From: Burkholderia sp. IMCC1007
GTDB lineage: Bacteria > Pseudomonadota > Gammaproteobacteria > Burkholderiales > Burkholderiaceae
DNA length: 64,000 bases
Assembly: GCF_027257875.1 (NCBI RefSeq)
Contig: NZ_JAPVQY010000005.1
Location: 89,816 to 153,815, forward strand
Reading direction: 5' to 3'
The position numbers and the translations under genes were made by a program. A model generated the notes under the pieces. It did no database searches. It was not told the origin of the DNA and was given only the letters and a program-made list of their open reading frames with translations. Of the stretch, positions 27,634 to 38,055 are shown piece by piece (the stretch's first letter is position 1; each line of letters begins with the position of its first letter).

Positions 27634-28470
27634 ATGAGCAATACGATCATTCGAAGTGTATGCGCCGTTCTCTTCGGCATCGCGGCCATCCCGGGCATCG
27701 CGAACGCACAGAGCAGCGCCTACACGAATTCGGGGGCCGAACTGTTTGCCGGGCCCGCGCCCGATTACCCGGTCGTCGCACAGGTCCCGCCCGGCACCGC
27801 GCTGGACGTGCTCGGCTGCCTGAGCGACTACTCGTGGTGCGACGTCGCGCTGCCGGGCGTGCGCGGCTGGATCTACGCGGAGCAACTCGACTATCCGTAC
27901 CAGGGCAACTACGTGCCGTTGCTCGAGTACGGCGCGGTCATCGGCGTGCCGATCACCGGCTTCGCGATCGGCGCGTACTGGGACCGTCACTATCGGAACC
28001 GGCCGTGGTTCCACGATCGCGATCGCTGGGAACATCGCGCCGAGCCGCGGGTCGGCCCGGGCGGGATGCCGCCGGGGCGGGAACACCCGCAGCCGGGCGG
28101 TCCGATCCTCCACGCACCGGGCGGTGCGCAGTCCGTGCAGCCTGCGCCGCGTGACGCGCATGAAGGGCATGATTCGCGGCCGTCGGCCACGCGCGGCGGC
28201 TGGAACGGCCCGAACCGCGCGCCGGCGCCGGCGCCGACCCCGACGCCGACGCCGATGCCGATGCAGGGTGCCGCCGGCAATGCGCGTGCGCCGAGTCCGC
28301 CGCCGGCTGCGCCGACTGGCGGCCCGCGGATGATGGTGCCCCAGGGGCATGAGGGCGGCGGCGGTTATGCACGCCCGCAAGGCGGCTGGAACGGCGGCGG
28401 AAACCGCGGCGGCGGTGAAGGCGGTGGCGGTGGCGGTGGTGGCAGGGGTAGCGACGAATTCCGCCGTTGA
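27634..28470 (+). CDS. Exported SH3-like domain protein with Gly/Pro-rich tail
   Basis: 278 residues. The signal peptide runs to ~26 (IPGIANA). Residues ~28-95 form a bacterial SH3-like domain, SGAELFAGPAPDYPVV through VRGWIYAEQL, of the kind that binds cell-wall peptides. The remaining ~170 residues are Pro, Gly and Arg-rich, with a PTPTPTPMPM run and a C-terminal glycine run. A role in the envelope is likely. It is followed by a strong stem-loop terminator shared with ilvD. Confidence 0.82.
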   Translation: MSNTIIRSVCAVLFGIAAIPGIANAQSSAYTNSGAELFAGPAPDYPVVAQVPPGTALDVLGCLSDYSWCDVALPGVRGWIYAEQLDYPYQGNYVPLLEYGAVIGVPITGFAIGAYWDRHYRNRPWFHDRDRWEHRAEPRVGPGGMPPGREHPQPGGPILHAPGGAQSVQPAPRDAHEGHDSRPSATRGGWNGPNRAPAPAPTPTPTPMPMQGAAGNARAPSPPPAAPTGGPRMMVPQGHEGGGGYARPQGGWNGGGNRGGGEGGGGGGGGRGSDEFRR

Positions 28471-28509
28471 GCGACGCGGCCGGCGTCGCCGACTGGCAGT
28501 CGCCGGGCG

Positions 28510-28533
28510 AAAAAAAACCGCTCCGGGGAGCGG
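28510..28533. terminator. Rho-independent terminator, best for ilvD
   Basis: Stem CCGCTCC/GGAGCGG (28518-28524, 28527-28533) with a 2-nt loop. An 8-A run at 28510-28517 gives a U-tract on the minus strand after ilvD. It may also serve the plus-strand gene. Confidence 0.85.
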
Positions 28534-28580
28534 CTTTCTGATCAGGCGGGCGGGCCGTTCGCACGACCCGCCGTCCCGCG

Positions 28581-30440
28581 TCAGTCGTCGAGCAGCGACA
28601 GGTCGCGCACGGCGCCCTTGTCGGCCGACATCACGAGCTTCGCATAGGCCTTCAGCGCGGCGGACACCTTGCGCGGGCGCGGTTGCGCCGGCTTCCAGCC
28701 CTTCGCGTTCTGCTCTTCGCGGCGGCGCGCCAGTTCGTCGTCCGACACCAGCACGTTGATCGTGCGATTCGGGATGTCGATGCGGATCTTGTCGCCGTCG
28801 CGCACGAGGCCGATCGCGCCGCCCGCTGCCGCTTCCGGCGAGCAGTGGCCGATCGACAGACCCGACGTACCGCCCGAGAAGCGGCCGTCCGTCAGCAGCG
28901 CGCACGCCTTGCCGAGGCCCTTCGACTTGATGTAGCTCGTCGGGTACAGCATTTCCTGCATGCCGGGGCCGCCCTTCGGGCCTTCGTAGCGCACGATCAC
29001 GATGTCGCCGGCCTTGACCTTGTCGTTCAGGATGTTCTCGACTGCTTCATCCTGCGATTCGGTCACGTGGGCCGAGCCTTCGAACACGAGGATGCTTTCG
29101 TCGACGCCGGCCGTCTTCACCACGCAGCCGTCGAGCGCGATGTTGCCGGTCAGCACGGCGAGGCCGCCTTCCTTCGAGAATGCATGCTCGTACGAGCGGA
29201 TGCAGCCTTCGGCGCGATCGAGGTCGAGGCTCGGCCAGCGCGTGTTCTGGCTGAACGCGACCTGAGTCGGAATGCCGGCCGGGCCGGCCTGGTAGAACGT
29301 GCGGACCGCTGCGTCTTCCGTGCGGACGATGTCCCACTGGTCGAGCGCATCCTTCAGCGTCGGCGCGTGCACGGTCGGCACGTCGGTGTGCAGCTTGCCG
29401 GCACGATCGAGTTCGCCGAGGATCGCCATGATGCCGCCGGCGCGATGCACGTCTTCGATGTGGTACTTGTTCGTGTTCGGCGCGACCTTGCACAGCTGCG
29501 GCACGGTGCGCGACAGGCGGTCGATGTCCTTCATCGTGAAGTCGATGCCGGCTTCCTGCGCGATCGCCAGCAGGTGCAGGATCGTGTTGGTCGAGCCGCC
29601 CATCGCGATGTCGAGCGTCATCGCGTTCTCGAACGCCTTGAAGCCGACCGAGCGCGGCAGCGCGCGTTCGTCGTCCTGCTCGTAGTGCTGGCGCGTGAGT
29701 TCGACGATGCGGCGGCCGGCGCGCTTGAACAGCTGCTCGCGATCGGCGTGCGTGGCGACCACCGTGCCGTTGCCGGGCAGCGACAGGCCGAGCGCTTCGG
29801 TCAGGCAGTTCATCGAATTCGCCGTGAACATGCCCGAGCACGAACCGCAGGTCGGGCAGGCCGAGCGTTCGACTTCCGCGACGTCCGCATCCGAATACGA
29901 CGGGTCGGCCGCGATCACCATCGCGTCGACGAGGTCGAGCTTCTTCAGTTCGACGGTCTTGGTCACCGGGTTCGCGAGGCGCGTCTTGCCGGCTTCCATC
30001 GGGCCGCCCGACACGAAGATCACCGGGATGTTCAGGCGCATCGCGGCCATCAGCATCCCCGGCGTGATCTTGTCGCAATTCGAGATGCAGACCATCGCGT
30101 CCGCGCAGTGCGCGTTCACCATGTATTCGACCGAGTCGGCGATGATGTCGCGGCTCGGCAGCGAATAGAGCATGCCGTCATGGCCCATCGCGATGCCGTC
30201 GTCGACGGCGATCGTGTTGAATTCCTTCGCGACGCCGCCCGCGGCTTCGATCTCGCGCGCGACGAGCTGGCCGAGATCCTTCAGGTGCACGTGCCCCGGC
30301 ACGAACTGCGTGAACGAGTTGACGACCGCGATGATCGGCTTCGAGAAATCGTCGTCTTTCATGCCGGTGGCGCGCCACAGCGAGCGCGCACCTGCCATGT
30401 TGCGGCCGGCGGTGGAGGTTTTGGAACGGTATGTGGGCAT
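28581..30440 (-). CDS. ilvD: Dihydroxy-acid dehydratase
   Basis: 619 residues, matching the length of E. coli IlvD. It dehydrates 2,3-dihydroxy-3-isovalerate and the isoleucine analogue in branched-chain amino acid synthesis. Fe-S ligand and active-site regions are present: [43 protein letters not shown], and the C-terminal [16 protein letters not shown]. It has the long form with an FeS cluster of the 4Fe-4S type. Transcribed alone between the terminator and the hydroxyproline genes. Confidence 0.97.
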   Translation of the reverse strand: MPTYRSKTSTAGRNMAGARSLWRATGMKDDDFSKPIIAVVNSFTQFVPGHVHLKDLGQLVAREIEAAGGVAKEFNTIAVDDGIAMGHDGMLYSLPSRDIIADSVEYMVNAHCADAMVCISNCDKITPGMLMAAMRLNIPVIFVSGGPMEAGKTRLANPVTKTVELKKLDLVDAMVIAADPSYSDADVAEVERSACPTCGSCSGMFTANSMNCLTEALGLSLPGNGTVVATHADREQLFKRAGRRIVELTRQHYEQDDERALPRSVGFKAFENAMTLDIAMGGSTNTILHLLAIAQEAGIDFTMKDIDRLSRTVPQLCKVAPNTNKYHIEDVHRAGGIMAILGELDRAGKLHTDVPTVHAPTLKDALDQWDIVRTEDAAVRTFYQAGPAGIPTQVAFSQNTRWPSLDLDRAEGCIRSYEHAFSKEGGLAVLTGNIALDGCVVKTAGVDESILVFEGSAHVTESQDEAVENILNDKVKAGDIVIVRYEGPKGGPGMQEMLYPTSYIKSKGLGKACALLTDGRFSGGTSGLSIGHCSPEAAAGGAIGLVRDGDKIRIDIPNRTINVLVSDDELARRREEQNAKGWKPAQPRPRKVSAALKAYAKLVMSADKGAVRDLSLLDD

Positions 30441-30733
30441 TGTGATGGCTGAAGAAATATCGCGGAAAAGGATGGAGGCACGGGAATAAAGGCCTCTCGC
30501 GCGCCCGTGCGAACAACCTCTTGAGCTGCGCCCAGGGCAAACTCGTGGATTATCCCACAGCCGATGGGGCTGTGGCGCCGGCGGGGCGGGCAATGGGGCG
30601 GGGACGCGGGGCGCGGGCGGGGTGAGGCGCGGCGCAAGCGGGGTGCGCCGGCAGAGGGCCGGCATCGCTGGACGAAGCGGCGGGCGGCGGCCGCACCGCC
30701 GTTCCGCCGGCGATGGAGGCCGCCCGTCGCGCG

Positions 30734-31756
30734 TCAGTCGAGCAGCATCAGGATCTCGTCGTACAGCGCCCGCGGAATCCGCACGCCGTTCGCGACGCTG
30801 CGCGCGCGGGCGTCGAAGCGCCGTTGCGACGGCAGCCGCGCGCCTTGCCCGGTGATCGCGCCGAACATCCGCTCGCCGCGCGCGAGGCCCGCGTCGAGAT
30901 CGTCGCCGAGGAACACCTTCGGGTCGAACGCGATCACCAGTTCGCCGTGACACGGCGTCGCGCCGACGCCTTCGTCGAACTCCATCGACTCCTGGCTCGT
31001 CATGTCGCCGATCAGCGCGCCGCCGAGCAGCTCGACCATCGCCGCGAGCGCCGAACCCTTGTGGCCGCCGAACGTGCGCATCGCGCCCTGCAGCGCGGCC
31101 TTCGGATCGGTGGTCGGCTGGCCGTCGGCATCGATCGCCCAGTGCGGCGGGATCGCCTTGCCTTGCTTCGCGTGCAGCTCGATGTCGCCGCGCGCGATCG
31201 CACTCGTCGCGAAGTCGAACACGTACGGCACGCCGCCCGGGCGCGGCCATGCGAACGCGATCGGATTCGTGCCGAACACCGGCTCGCGGCCGCCTTCCGG
31301 CGCGACCCAGCTATGGCTCGGGTTCATCGCGATGCCGACCAGCCCTTCGGCGGCGATCGCCTCGACCTCGGGCCACAGCGCCGAGAAGTGGTAGCAGTTG
31401 TTGATCGCCATCGCAGCGATCCCGTGCTGCTTCGCCATCTCGACGAGCACCGGCAGGCCGGTTTCGAAGCTCAGCAGCGAGAAACCGCGATGCGCGTCGA
31501 CCGCGACGATCGACGACGACAGCCGGCGCAGTGTCGGCACGGCCTGCGGATCGACCTTGCCCTTTTTCAGCGAGCGCACGCACACGAGCAGCCGGTACAC
31601 GCCGTGCGAATGGCACTCGTCGCGTTGGCCCTGCGTGATCACGTTGGCGATCGCCTGCGCATGCGCATCCGACATCCCGTGATGCTTCAGCACCCGCAGC
31701 GCGAGCGCGTGCACTTCATCGAGCGACAGGACGACTTCGGCGAGCGGCTCAGACAT
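30734..31756 (-). CDS. Ldh-family oxidoreductase (delta1-pyrroline/piperideine-2-carboxylate reductase-like)
   Basis: 340 residues, malate/L-lactate dehydrogenase type 2 family (NAD(P)H). Recognisable segments include [12 protein letters not shown] with the active-site His, [26 protein letters not shown] and [18 protein letters not shown]. Its partners are hydroxyproline genes, where the family member (LhpD/LhpI type) reduces pyrroline-2-carboxylate from trans-3-hydroxyproline to L-proline. Other members act on ureidoglycolate or malate. It overlaps the dehydrogenase gene by 8 nt and is the last gene of the minus-strand unit. Confidence 0.85.
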   Translation of the reverse strand: MSEPLAEVVLSLDEVHALALRVLKHHGMSDAHAQAIANVITQGQRDECHSHGVYRLLVCVRSLKKGKVDPQAVPTLRRLSSSIVAVDAHRGFSLLSFETGLPVLVEMAKQHGIAAMAINNCYHFSALWPEVEAIAAEGLVGIAMNPSHSWVAPEGGREPVFGTNPIAFAWPRPGGVPYVFDFATSAIARGDIELHAKQGKAIPPHWAIDADGQPTTDPKAALQGAMRTFGGHKGSALAAMVELLGGALIGDMTSQESMEFDEGVGATPCHGELVIAFDPKVFLGDDLDAGLARGERMFGAITGQGARLPSQRRFDARARSVANGVRIPRALYDEILMLLD

Positions 31757-33341
31757 CGCGCGCTTCCCGCGGCGCGGGCACGCCGTCGATGCGTTGCGGC
31801 ACGTTCAGCGGATTGCCGTTGCGGATCGCGTCGGGCAGCAGTGCGTCCGGCACGTCCTGGTACGACACCGGGCGCAGGAAACGCTCGATCGCGCGTGCGC
31901 CGACCGACGTCGTGCGCGTGTCGGACGTGGCCGGGAACGGGCCGCCGTGCACCATCGCGTGACCGACCTCGACACCCGTGCCGAAGCCGTTGACGAGAAT
32001 GCGGCCGGCCTTGCGCTCCAGCGTCGGGCGCAGCGTCGCGAACAGCGCGGCATCGCCGTCGGCGAGATGTGCGGCGATCGTCAGCTGGCCTTCGAGCGAC
32101 TTCAGCACGCGATGCAGCGTGTCGGCATCCGGGCACCGGACGATCAGCGACGCGGGGCCGAACACTTCGTCGCGCAGTTCGGGGTGCGCGATGAACGCGT
32201 CCGCGGAGGTGGCGAACAGCGCCGCGCGCGCCTGATAGCGGCCGCCTTCGACGCCTTCGGCCAGCAGCTCGACGGCTGCGTGATCGCGCAGTGCGGCAAC
32301 GCCTTGCGCATAGCTTGCATGGATGTGCGGCGTCAGCATCGTCTGCGCGGCGGTTGCCAGCACGGCGGTGGCCGCCGCGGCTTCGAACGCGCGCAGCGCG
32401 GGGCCGTCGATCGCGAGCACGAGGCCCGGGTTCGTGCAGAACTGGCCGGCGCCGAGTGCGAGCGACGCGACGAACTGCGGCGCGATCGCGTCGTGGCGCG
32501 CGTCGAGCGCGGCCGGGAACAGCAGCACCGGATTGATCGAGCTCATTTCCGCATAGACCGGAATCGGCTCGTGGCGCGCGGCCGCGATGTTCATCAGCGC
32601 GACGCCGCCGCGGCGCGAGCCGGTGAAGCCGACTGCCTTGATGCGCGGATCGGCGACGAGCGCCTGGCCGATTTCGCGCGACGCGTCGAACAGCAGCGAG
32701 AACACGCCGGCCGGCAGCCCGCATTCGCGCACCGCTTGCTGGATCGCGCGGCCGACGAGTTCGGACGTGCCCGGATGCGCGGAGTGTGCCTTGACGATCA
32801 CCGGGCAGCCGGCCGCGAGGGCCGATGCGGTGTCGCCGCCGGCGACCGAGAACGCGAGCGGGAAGTTCGACGCGCCGAACACGGCGACCGGCCCGATCGC
32901 AACGTTGCGCAGGCGCAGGTCGACGCGCGGCAGCGGCTTGCGGTCCGGGCGCGCCGGGTCGATGCGCGCATCGACGTAAGCGCCGTCGCGCACCAGCGAT
33001 GCGAACAGCGCGAGCTGGCCGACCGTGCGGCCGCGTTCGCCTTCGATGCGTGCGCGCGGCAGGCCCGTTTCGGTGACGCAACGCTCGATCAGGTCGTCGC
33101 CGAGCGCGATGATGTTGCGGCCGATCGCGTCGAGAAACGCCGCGCGTTGCTCGGGGCTCGTTTCGCGGTACGTGTCGAACGCGTCGTCGGCGAGCGCGCA
33201 GGCCGTCTCCAGGTCGTGCAGGCTCGCGCCGCCGAACGCGGGTTGGAGCGTTTCGCCGGTCGCGGCGGCGATCGCGTGGAGGGTGCCGTTCTGTCCGGCA
33301 ATGGCCGACTGGCCGATCAGGAGCTGACCTGTGAGTTGCAT
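31749..33341 (-). CDS. Alpha-ketoglutarate semialdehyde dehydrogenase
   Basis: 530 residues, aldehyde dehydrogenase superfamily, close to NADP-dependent KGSADH. It would oxidise 2,5-dioxopentanoate to 2-oxoglutarate, the final step of hydroxyproline degradation. The cofactor region [20 protein letters not shown], the GFTGSRRGG loop, catalytic Glu in [10 protein letters not shown] and catalytic Cys in [10 protein letters not shown] are all present. It lies between the permease and the reductase in the same direction, within an inferred minus-strand operon. Confidence 0.9.
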   Translation of the reverse strand: MQLTGQLLIGQSAIAGQNGTLHAIAAATGETLQPAFGGASLHDLETACALADDAFDTYRETSPEQRAAFLDAIGRNIIALGDDLIERCVTETGLPRARIEGERGRTVGQLALFASLVRDGAYVDARIDPARPDRKPLPRVDLRLRNVAIGPVAVFGASNFPLAFSVAGGDTASALAAGCPVIVKAHSAHPGTSELVGRAIQQAVRECGLPAGVFSLLFDASREIGQALVADPRIKAVGFTGSRRGGVALMNIAAARHEPIPVYAEMSSINPVLLFPAALDARHDAIAPQFVASLALGAGQFCTNPGLVLAIDGPALRAFEAAAATAVLATAAQTMLTPHIHASYAQGVAALRDHAAVELLAEGVEGGRYQARAALFATSADAFIAHPELRDEVFGPASLIVRCPDADTLHRVLKSLEGQLTIAAHLADGDAALFATLRPTLERKAGRILVNGFGTGVEVGHAMVHGGPFPATSDTRTTSVGARAIERFLRPVSYQDVPDALLPDAIRNGNPLNVPQRIDGVPAPREARDV

Positions 33342-33411
33342 GGTTTTCCTCGGAGAATGCGGGGCCGGGCGTGCTGCGTCCGGCCGGAGTGAAAAGGGGG
33401 AAGCGCGTGCG

Positions 33412-35037
33412 TCAGCCTTCGTCGTCCTCGAGCTGAAGCTTGTCGGAACGGATGCCGGTGTTGGCGCCCCAGTAGTAGATGACGAGCGCGACGGCCGCGA
33501 CGACGACCGTGTCGTACGGATGCGCGAGCTGGCCGGTGCCGCCGAAGCCGCCGAAGTACGACAGCACGATCATCGCCGCGTAGAACGCGATCAGCCATGC
33601 CGACGAACGCACCTGCTCGGCGATGCTCAGGTGCGCGGTCGGCACCCAGCGGCGGCACGCGAGGTAGATCACGAACATCACGATCTGCAGGCCGAGCAGC
33701 CAGGACACCGTGCTCCAGCCGGACCAGTAGACGATCAGCGCGGCGATCACGAACGACGCAGGGCCGGTGATGCCGAACGCGACCGCGCGGAACGGCCGCG
33801 GCAGGTCGGGCGCGGTGCGGCGCAGCGCGGCGACCGACACGGGCGCGACCGCATAGCTCAGCACGAGCGCGGCCGACACGATGTTGATCAGCGCTTCCCA
33901 CGACGGGAACGGCATCGTCCAGAAGATCGCGAGGCCGAACGTGAGCCACAGGCCCGCGCGCGGAATGCCCGACGCTTCGTCGACGCGCGTGAACACCTTG
34001 AAGAACGTGCCCGTCTTCGCCCAGCCGTAGACGACGCGCGGCGTCGCGTTCATGTAGATGTTGCCGCAGCCGCTCGGCGAGATCATCGCGTCGGCGACGA
34101 CCATCACCGCGAGCCAGCCGACGCCGAGCGCGAGCGCGATGTCGCGATACGGCAGCGAGAACGCCTTGCTGACGTCGTGCCAGCCGGCGGCCAGCATGTC
34201 GGTCGGAATGCTGCCGATGAACGCCAGCTGCAGCAGCACGTAGATCAGCGTCGACAGCAGGATCGACAGGATCAGCGCGATCGGGATCGTGCGCTGCGGA
34301 TTGCGCACTTCACTGGCGACGGACACGATCGGCGTGAGGCCGAGATACGCGAAGATGATGCCACCGGCCGACACGGCCATCTCGATGCCCGGCATGCCGA
34401 ACGGCGCGAAGCCGTGCACGGTCAGGTTCGCGGGCTTGAAGAACGTGAACAGCACGCCGATCACCGCGAGCGGCACGATGAACTTGAAGACGCTGATGAT
34501 GTTGTTCGCCTTCGCGAACGTCTTCACGCTCGAATAGTTCAGGTAAAAGAAGAAGCAGAGCAGCGCGGCCTGCACGAGCCAGCCGAGCGTGGTCGGATCG
34601 CTCGAGCCGGCCTTGGTCAGACTCGGAAACCATGCGGCCGCGTACTGCCGCGCGGCGACCACTTCGATCGCGATCAGGCTCGAGAACGCGATCAGCGTGA
34701 TGAAGCCCATCAGGTAGCCGAGCAGCGGGCCGTGCGAGAACACCGGGTAGCGGACCACGCCGCCCGCGCGCGGCAGCGCGGCGCCGAGTTCGCAGTAGAC
34801 GATGCCGAGCAGAAGCACCGCGAAGCCGCCGAGCAGCCACGAGAAGATGCCGGCCGGGCCGGCGATCGTCGACACGTGACTCGCGGCGAACAGCCAGCCC
34901 GAACCGAAAATCGCGCCGAGACCGATGAACGTCAGGTCGGTCAGCGACAACTGCTTCTTGAACTTGCCGTGACCGCCGTCAGCGGGCACGGAACCGGAAA
35001 GCGGGACCGACGGGTGTGTGTTGCCTTGACCTGGCAT
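33412..35037 (-). CDS. APC family amino acid permease (putative hydroxyproline/proline uptake)
   Basis: 541 residues with 12 or more membrane helices. The first helix region [18 protein letters not shown] is the glycine-rich motif of APC transporters. The N-terminus (~40 residues) is hydrophilic. ATG 35037 has AGGAGA 8 nt upstream. The substrate is inferred from position: first gene of a minus-strand operon with hydroxyproline enzymes and divergent from the epimerase. Confidence 0.88.
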   Translation of the reverse strand: MPGQGNTHPSVPLSGSVPADGGHGKFKKQLSLTDLTFIGLGAIFGSGWLFAASHVSTIAGPAGIFSWLLGGFAVLLLGIVYCELGAALPRAGGVVRYPVFSHGPLLGYLMGFITLIAFSSLIAIEVVAARQYAAAWFPSLTKAGSSDPTTLGWLVQAALLCFFFYLNYSSVKTFAKANNIISVFKFIVPLAVIGVLFTFFKPANLTVHGFAPFGMPGIEMAVSAGGIIFAYLGLTPIVSVASEVRNPQRTIPIALILSILLSTLIYVLLQLAFIGSIPTDMLAAGWHDVSKAFSLPYRDIALALGVGWLAVMVVADAMISPSGCGNIYMNATPRVVYGWAKTGTFFKVFTRVDEASGIPRAGLWLTFGLAIFWTMPFPSWEALINIVSAALVLSYAVAPVSVAALRRTAPDLPRPFRAVAFGITGPASFVIAALIVYWSGWSTVSWLLGLQIVMFVIYLACRRWVPTAHLSIAEQVRSSAWLIAFYAAMIVLSYFGGFGGTGQLAHPYDTVVVAAVALVIYYWGANTGIRSDKLQLEDDEG

Positions 35038-35277
35038 GGGTTGTCTCCTGGGTAATGTCGGGGCAGGTGCGGTTGCGCCGCGCTCGCCCGGAGCGGCGGC
35101 GCACACCTGCCGGCTGGCGTGCGACCTGTGCGAGCGACCGGGGCGGGGCCGCGGAGCCGTTCATGCGCCGCCGGGGGCGGTGACGCAGCGAGCGGGCCCG
35201 CACAGGCCATGCCGGACCGGAAGTGACGACGCGACGGGGGGAAACCGCTGCGCTGCCGGGGGAATCGATCGGCGCGG

Positions 35278-35409
35278 TCAGCGCGGCCAGCGGTTCGCCC
35301 GACGCTTTTCGGCGCGGTGTGCGGCGTCGAAAGCGATGGAAGAGCCCGGTGCAACCCCGTTGCTGATGACGGGGAACACTCCGGTTCGCTGGCTGGCGGT
35401 TCGACTCAC
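35278..35409 (-). CDS. Possible 43-residue small protein
   Basis: It starts at GTG 35409 with AGGAG 6 nt upstream, the strongest ribosome site in this intergenic region, and ends 240 nt before the permease start. The product is VSRTASQRTGVFPV..., basic at the C-terminus, without a recognisable family. It could be a leader ORF for the permease operon or chance. Confidence 0.25.
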   Translation of the reverse strand: MSRTASQRTGVFPVISNGVAPGSSIAFDAAHRAEKRRANRWPR

Positions 35410-35512
35410 TGCAATCTCCTGCTTCGTATCGAGCGACGACAGGCGCGTCGACGTGCAACCAGTATCGCCGTGCAAACACCCATCACGCTTGAGCCGTATC
35501 GCGGAGCAAAAT

Positions 35513-35575
35513 GACGAAATCGGCATAGTGCGCGGAAGGCTCGTGAAAGGTGCTGCGCACTATGCCGATTTCGTC
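35513..35575. repeat. lhpA: Perfect 21-bp inverted repeat, 21-nt loop
   Basis: Arms 35513-35533 and 35555-35575 are exact reverse complements; each contains CGGCATAGTGCGC or its complement. The arm centres are 42 bp apart, four helical turns. It ends 82 nt before the epimerase start and is likely an operator pair; an RNA cruciform or attenuator is the alternative. Confidence 0.8.
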
Positions 35576-35657
35576 GCCCCCCTCATCGAAAAGCCACAAG
35601 CGGACGGACGCGCGACGGAGGAAGCTATGCTCCTTTCCCCACTTCGGACGGCTCATG

Positions 35658-36590
35658 ATGAAGCGCATCCAGATCATCGATTCGCACACGGGCGGCGAAC
35701 CCACGCGGCTCGTCGTGTCCGGTTTTCCCTCGCTCGGCAACGGCACGATGGCCGAGCGCCGCGACGTGCTCGCGCGCGAACACGATCGCTATCGCACCGC
35801 GTGCATTCTCGAGCCGCGCGGCAGCGACGTGCTGGTCGGCGCGCTGCTGTGTGAGCCGGTGTCGCCGGAAGCGGCGGCCGGCGTGATCTTCTTCAACAAC
35901 AGCGGTTATCTCGGGATGTGCGGGCACGGCACGATCGGCGTCGTGCGCACGCTGCATCACATGGGCCGCATCGAGCCGGGCGTCCACCGGATCGAAACGC
36001 CGGTCGGCACCGTCGAGGCGACGCTGCACGACGACCTGTCGGTCAGCGTGCGCAACGTGCTCGCGTATCGCCATGCGAAGGGCGTCACGGTCGACGTGCC
36101 GGGCTACGGCCCCGTGAAGGGCGACATCGCGTGGGGCGGCAACTGGTTCTTCCTGATCAGCGACCACGGCCAGCGCGTGGCGGGCGACAACGTCGCCGCG
36201 CTGACCGCCTATTCGTCGGCGGTGCGTGCCGGTCTCGAACAGGGCGGCATCACCGGCGCGAACGGCGGCGAGATCGACCATATCGAACTGTTCGCCGACG
36301 ATCCCGAACACGACAGCCGCAGCTTCGTGCTGTGCCCGGGCCACGCATACGACCGTTCGCCGTGCGGCACCGGCACGAGCGCGAAGCTCGCGTGCCTCGC
36401 GGCCGACGGCAAGCTCGAACCGGGCGTCGTGTGGCGGCAGGCGAGCGTGATCGGCAGCGTGTTCCAGGCGAGCTATACGCAGGCCGACGGCGGCATCGTG
36501 CCGACGATCCGCGGCAGCGCGCACCTGAGCGCGGAAGCCACGCTGCTGATCGAGGAAGACGATCCGTTCGGCTGGGGCATCGGGTCGTGA
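35658..36590 (+). CDS. lhpA: 4-hydroxyproline 2-epimerase
   Basis: 310 residues, proline racemase family. It converts trans-4-hydroxy-L-proline to cis-4-hydroxy-D-proline. The two catalytic cysteines are Cys88 in MCGHGTIG and Cys236 in SPCGTGTSA, the same numbering as characterised Pseudomonas epimerases; two cysteines separate it from dehydratases with a Thr. HTGGEP at residues ~10-15 is also typical. ATG 35658 gives the standard N-terminus [13 protein letters not shown] 35655 is adjacent. GTG of the next gene overlaps its stop (GTGA). Confidence 0.94.
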   Translation: MKRIQIIDSHTGGEPTRLVVSGFPSLGNGTMAERRDVLAREHDRYRTACILEPRGSDVLVGALLCEPVSPEAAAGVIFFNNSGYLGMCGHGTIGVVRTLHHMGRIEPGVHRIETPVGTVEATLHDDLSVSVRNVLAYRHAKGVTVDVPGYGPVKGDIAWGGNWFFLISDHGQRVAGDNVAALTAYSSAVRAGLEQGGITGANGGEIDHIELFADDPEHDSRSFVLCPGHAYDRSPCGTGTSAKLACLAADGKLEPGVVWRQASVIGSVFQASYTQADGGIVPTIRGSAHLSAEATLLIEEDDPFGWGIGS

Positions 36591-37714
36591 GCGAAACGAA
36601 GACCGACGTCGTCGTGATTGGCGCCGGCATCGTCGGCGCGGCGTGCGCGCATGAGCTCGCGCAGCGCGGGCTGCGCGTGCTCGTCGTCGACGACGCGAGC
36701 GGCGGGGCCACCGGCGCCGGCATGGGCCACCTCGTCGCGATGGACGACAACGCGGCCGAGCTCGCGCTGAGTCATTACTCGATCGAGCTGTGGCGCGCGC
36801 TCGCCGGCGAGATGCCGGACGGCTGCGCGTACCGCAACTGCGGCACGCTGTGGCTCGCGGCCGATTCCGACGAGATGGACCTCGCGCGCGCCAAGCAGGC
36901 GACGCTCGCCGCGCACGGCGTGGCGGGCGAGCTGATCGACGCGGCGACGCTCGCGCGACTCGAGCCGATGCTGCGTCCGGGCCTCGGCGGCGCGCTGAAG
37001 ATTCCCGGCGACGCGATCCTGTATGCGCCGGTTGCCGCGAGCTGGCTGCTGCAGCGCGCACCGGGCATCGCGTTGCGGCGCGATCGGGCCGTGGCGGTCG
37101 ACGGCCCGAGCGTGACGCTCGCGAGCGGCGACACGCTGCGCGCGGAACGCGTCGTCGTCGCGAACGGCGTCGGTGCGCGTACGCTGTTGCCCGAACTGCC
37201 GCTGCGCCCGAAGAAGGGCCATCTGCTGATCACCGACCGTTATCCGGGCCAGGTGTCGCACCAGCTCGTCGAGCTCGGCTATGCGGCGAGCGCGCATGCG
37301 AGCGACGGCACGTCGGTCGCGTTCAACGTGCAGCCGCGGCCGACCGGCCAGTTGCTGATCGGCTCGTCGCGCCAGTTCGATACCGAGGACGCGCGCGTCG
37401 AGCCGCCCGTGCTCGCGCGCATGCTGCGCCGCGCGGTCGGTTACCTGCCGGATCTCGCCGACCTGAACGGCATTCGTTCGTGGACGGGCTTCCGCTCCGC
37501 GAGCCCCGACGGCCTGCCGTTGCTCGGCGAGCATCCGGCGCGCCCGGGCGTGTGGCTCGCGGTCGGGCACGAAGGGCTCGGCGTCACGACCGCGCCGGGC
37601 AGCGCGCGGCTCGTCGCCGCGTTGATGGCCGGCGAGCGTCCGCCCATCGACATCGAACCGTATTTGCCGGGACGTTTCCTGACGACGTCCCCCGTAGCAG
37701 GAGCGCTGACATGA
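36587..37714 (+). CDS. FAD-dependent D-hydroxyproline dehydrogenase subunit (DAO family)
   Basis: 375 residues. The N-terminal dinucleotide fold is [21 protein letters not shown], and the DadA/glycine-oxidase core continues through [15 protein letters not shown] to the C-terminal FAD contact [19 protein letters not shown]. It corresponds to the beta (catalytic) subunit of the heteromeric D-hydroxyproline dehydrogenase, which produces pyrroline-4-hydroxy-2-carboxylate. Start is GTG 36587 overlapping the epimerase stop. Its own stop (37712-37714) overlaps the ATG of the first repeat unit, which encodes a mini-ORF. Confidence 0.9.
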   Translation: MSETKTDVVVIGAGIVGAACAHELAQRGLRVLVVDDASGGATGAGMGHLVAMDDNAAELALSHYSIELWRALAGEMPDGCAYRNCGTLWLAADSDEMDLARAKQATLAAHGVAGELIDAATLARLEPMLRPGLGGALKIPGDAILYAPVAASWLLQRAPGIALRRDRAVAVDGPSVTLASGDTLRAERVVVANGVGARTLLPELPLRPKKGHLLITDRYPGQVSHQLVELGYAASAHASDGTSVAFNVQPRPTGQLLIGSSRQFDTEDARVEPPVLARMLRRAVGYLPDLADLNGIRSWTGFRSASPDGLPLLGEHPARPGVWLAVGHEGLGVTTAPGSARLVAALMAGERPPIDIEPYLPGRFLTTSPVAGALT

Positions 37715-37841
37715 AACGACCCCCACGCTCACTTTGTTCGCTGTCGACCGGAGTGGGTGCTTCAGCACTTACTCCGGTCCCATGCAAAGCTCCCCCCGCG
37801 GGGGCGGCCAGCCTCCTTGGGGCGGCCCGGCGGAGGCTGAG
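37711..37841 (+). repeat. 131-nt repeat unit 1, encodes coupled 44-residue mini-ORF
   Basis: The unit begins ATGAAACGACCCCCACGCTC and ends CGGAGGCTGAG. It encodes [14 protein letters not shown]... (44 residues), whose ATG overlaps the FAD-subunit stop and whose stop overlaps the next unit's ATG (ATGA). Hairpins: GACCGGAGT (37746-37754) pairs with ACTCCGGTC (37771-37779), and GCCTCC with GGAGGC at the 3' end. The GGAGG also acts as a ribosome site for the next ORF. Confidence 0.9.
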
Positions 37842-37972
37842 ATGAAACGACCCCCACGCTCACTTTGTTCGCTGTCGACCGGAGTTTGTGCTTCAGCACT
37901 TACTCCGGTCCCATGCAAAGCTCCCCCCGCGGGGGCGGCCAGCCTCCTTGGGGCGGCCCGGCGGAGGCTGAG
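37842..37972 (+). repeat. 131-nt repeat unit 2, encodes coupled 44-residue mini-ORF
   Basis: Nearly identical to unit 1, with a difference at GTGGGTGC/GTTTGTGC. It has the same length, the same terminal GGAGG and an ATGA overlap at both ends. High identity implies a recent duplication of 131 nt. Because 131 is not a multiple of three, each unit switches frame, and coupling depends on the overlap. Confidence 0.9.
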
Positions 37973-38055
37973 ATGAAACGACCCCCACGCTCACTTTGTT
38001 CGCTGCCCCCCGGGGGGGAGGTCAGCCTCCTTGGGGCGGCCCGGCGGAGGCTGAC
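37973..38055 (+). repeat. Truncated repeat unit 3 (83 nt), encodes 28-residue mini-ORF
   Basis: It begins as units 1 and 2 but lacks the central hairpin, replaced by CCCCCCGGGGGGGAGG. The 3' part is the same, ending in GGCGGAGGCTGAC. The mini-[19 protein letters not shown]... stops inside ATGA of the [2Fe-2S] gene, and the repeat's GGAGG is that gene's ribosome site. This is probably the ancestral copy. Confidence 0.88.

Larger units (their letters stand above)
35038..35657. promoter_or_regulatory. Divergent control region of the hydroxyproline genes
   Basis: 620 nt between permease and epimerase genes. It contains a perfect 21-bp inverted repeat (separate entry) and a possible 43-codon ORF on the minus strand (separate entry). 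No classical sigma70 pair is evident on either strand, which fits activator dependence. A regulator gene is not adjacent. Confidence 0.6.

Noticed and set aside
37711..38055. Insertion sequence or CRISPR as explanation for the repeats
   Set aside because: No transposase, no terminal inverted repeats or target duplication, and units are contiguous 131-nt copies without unique spacers.
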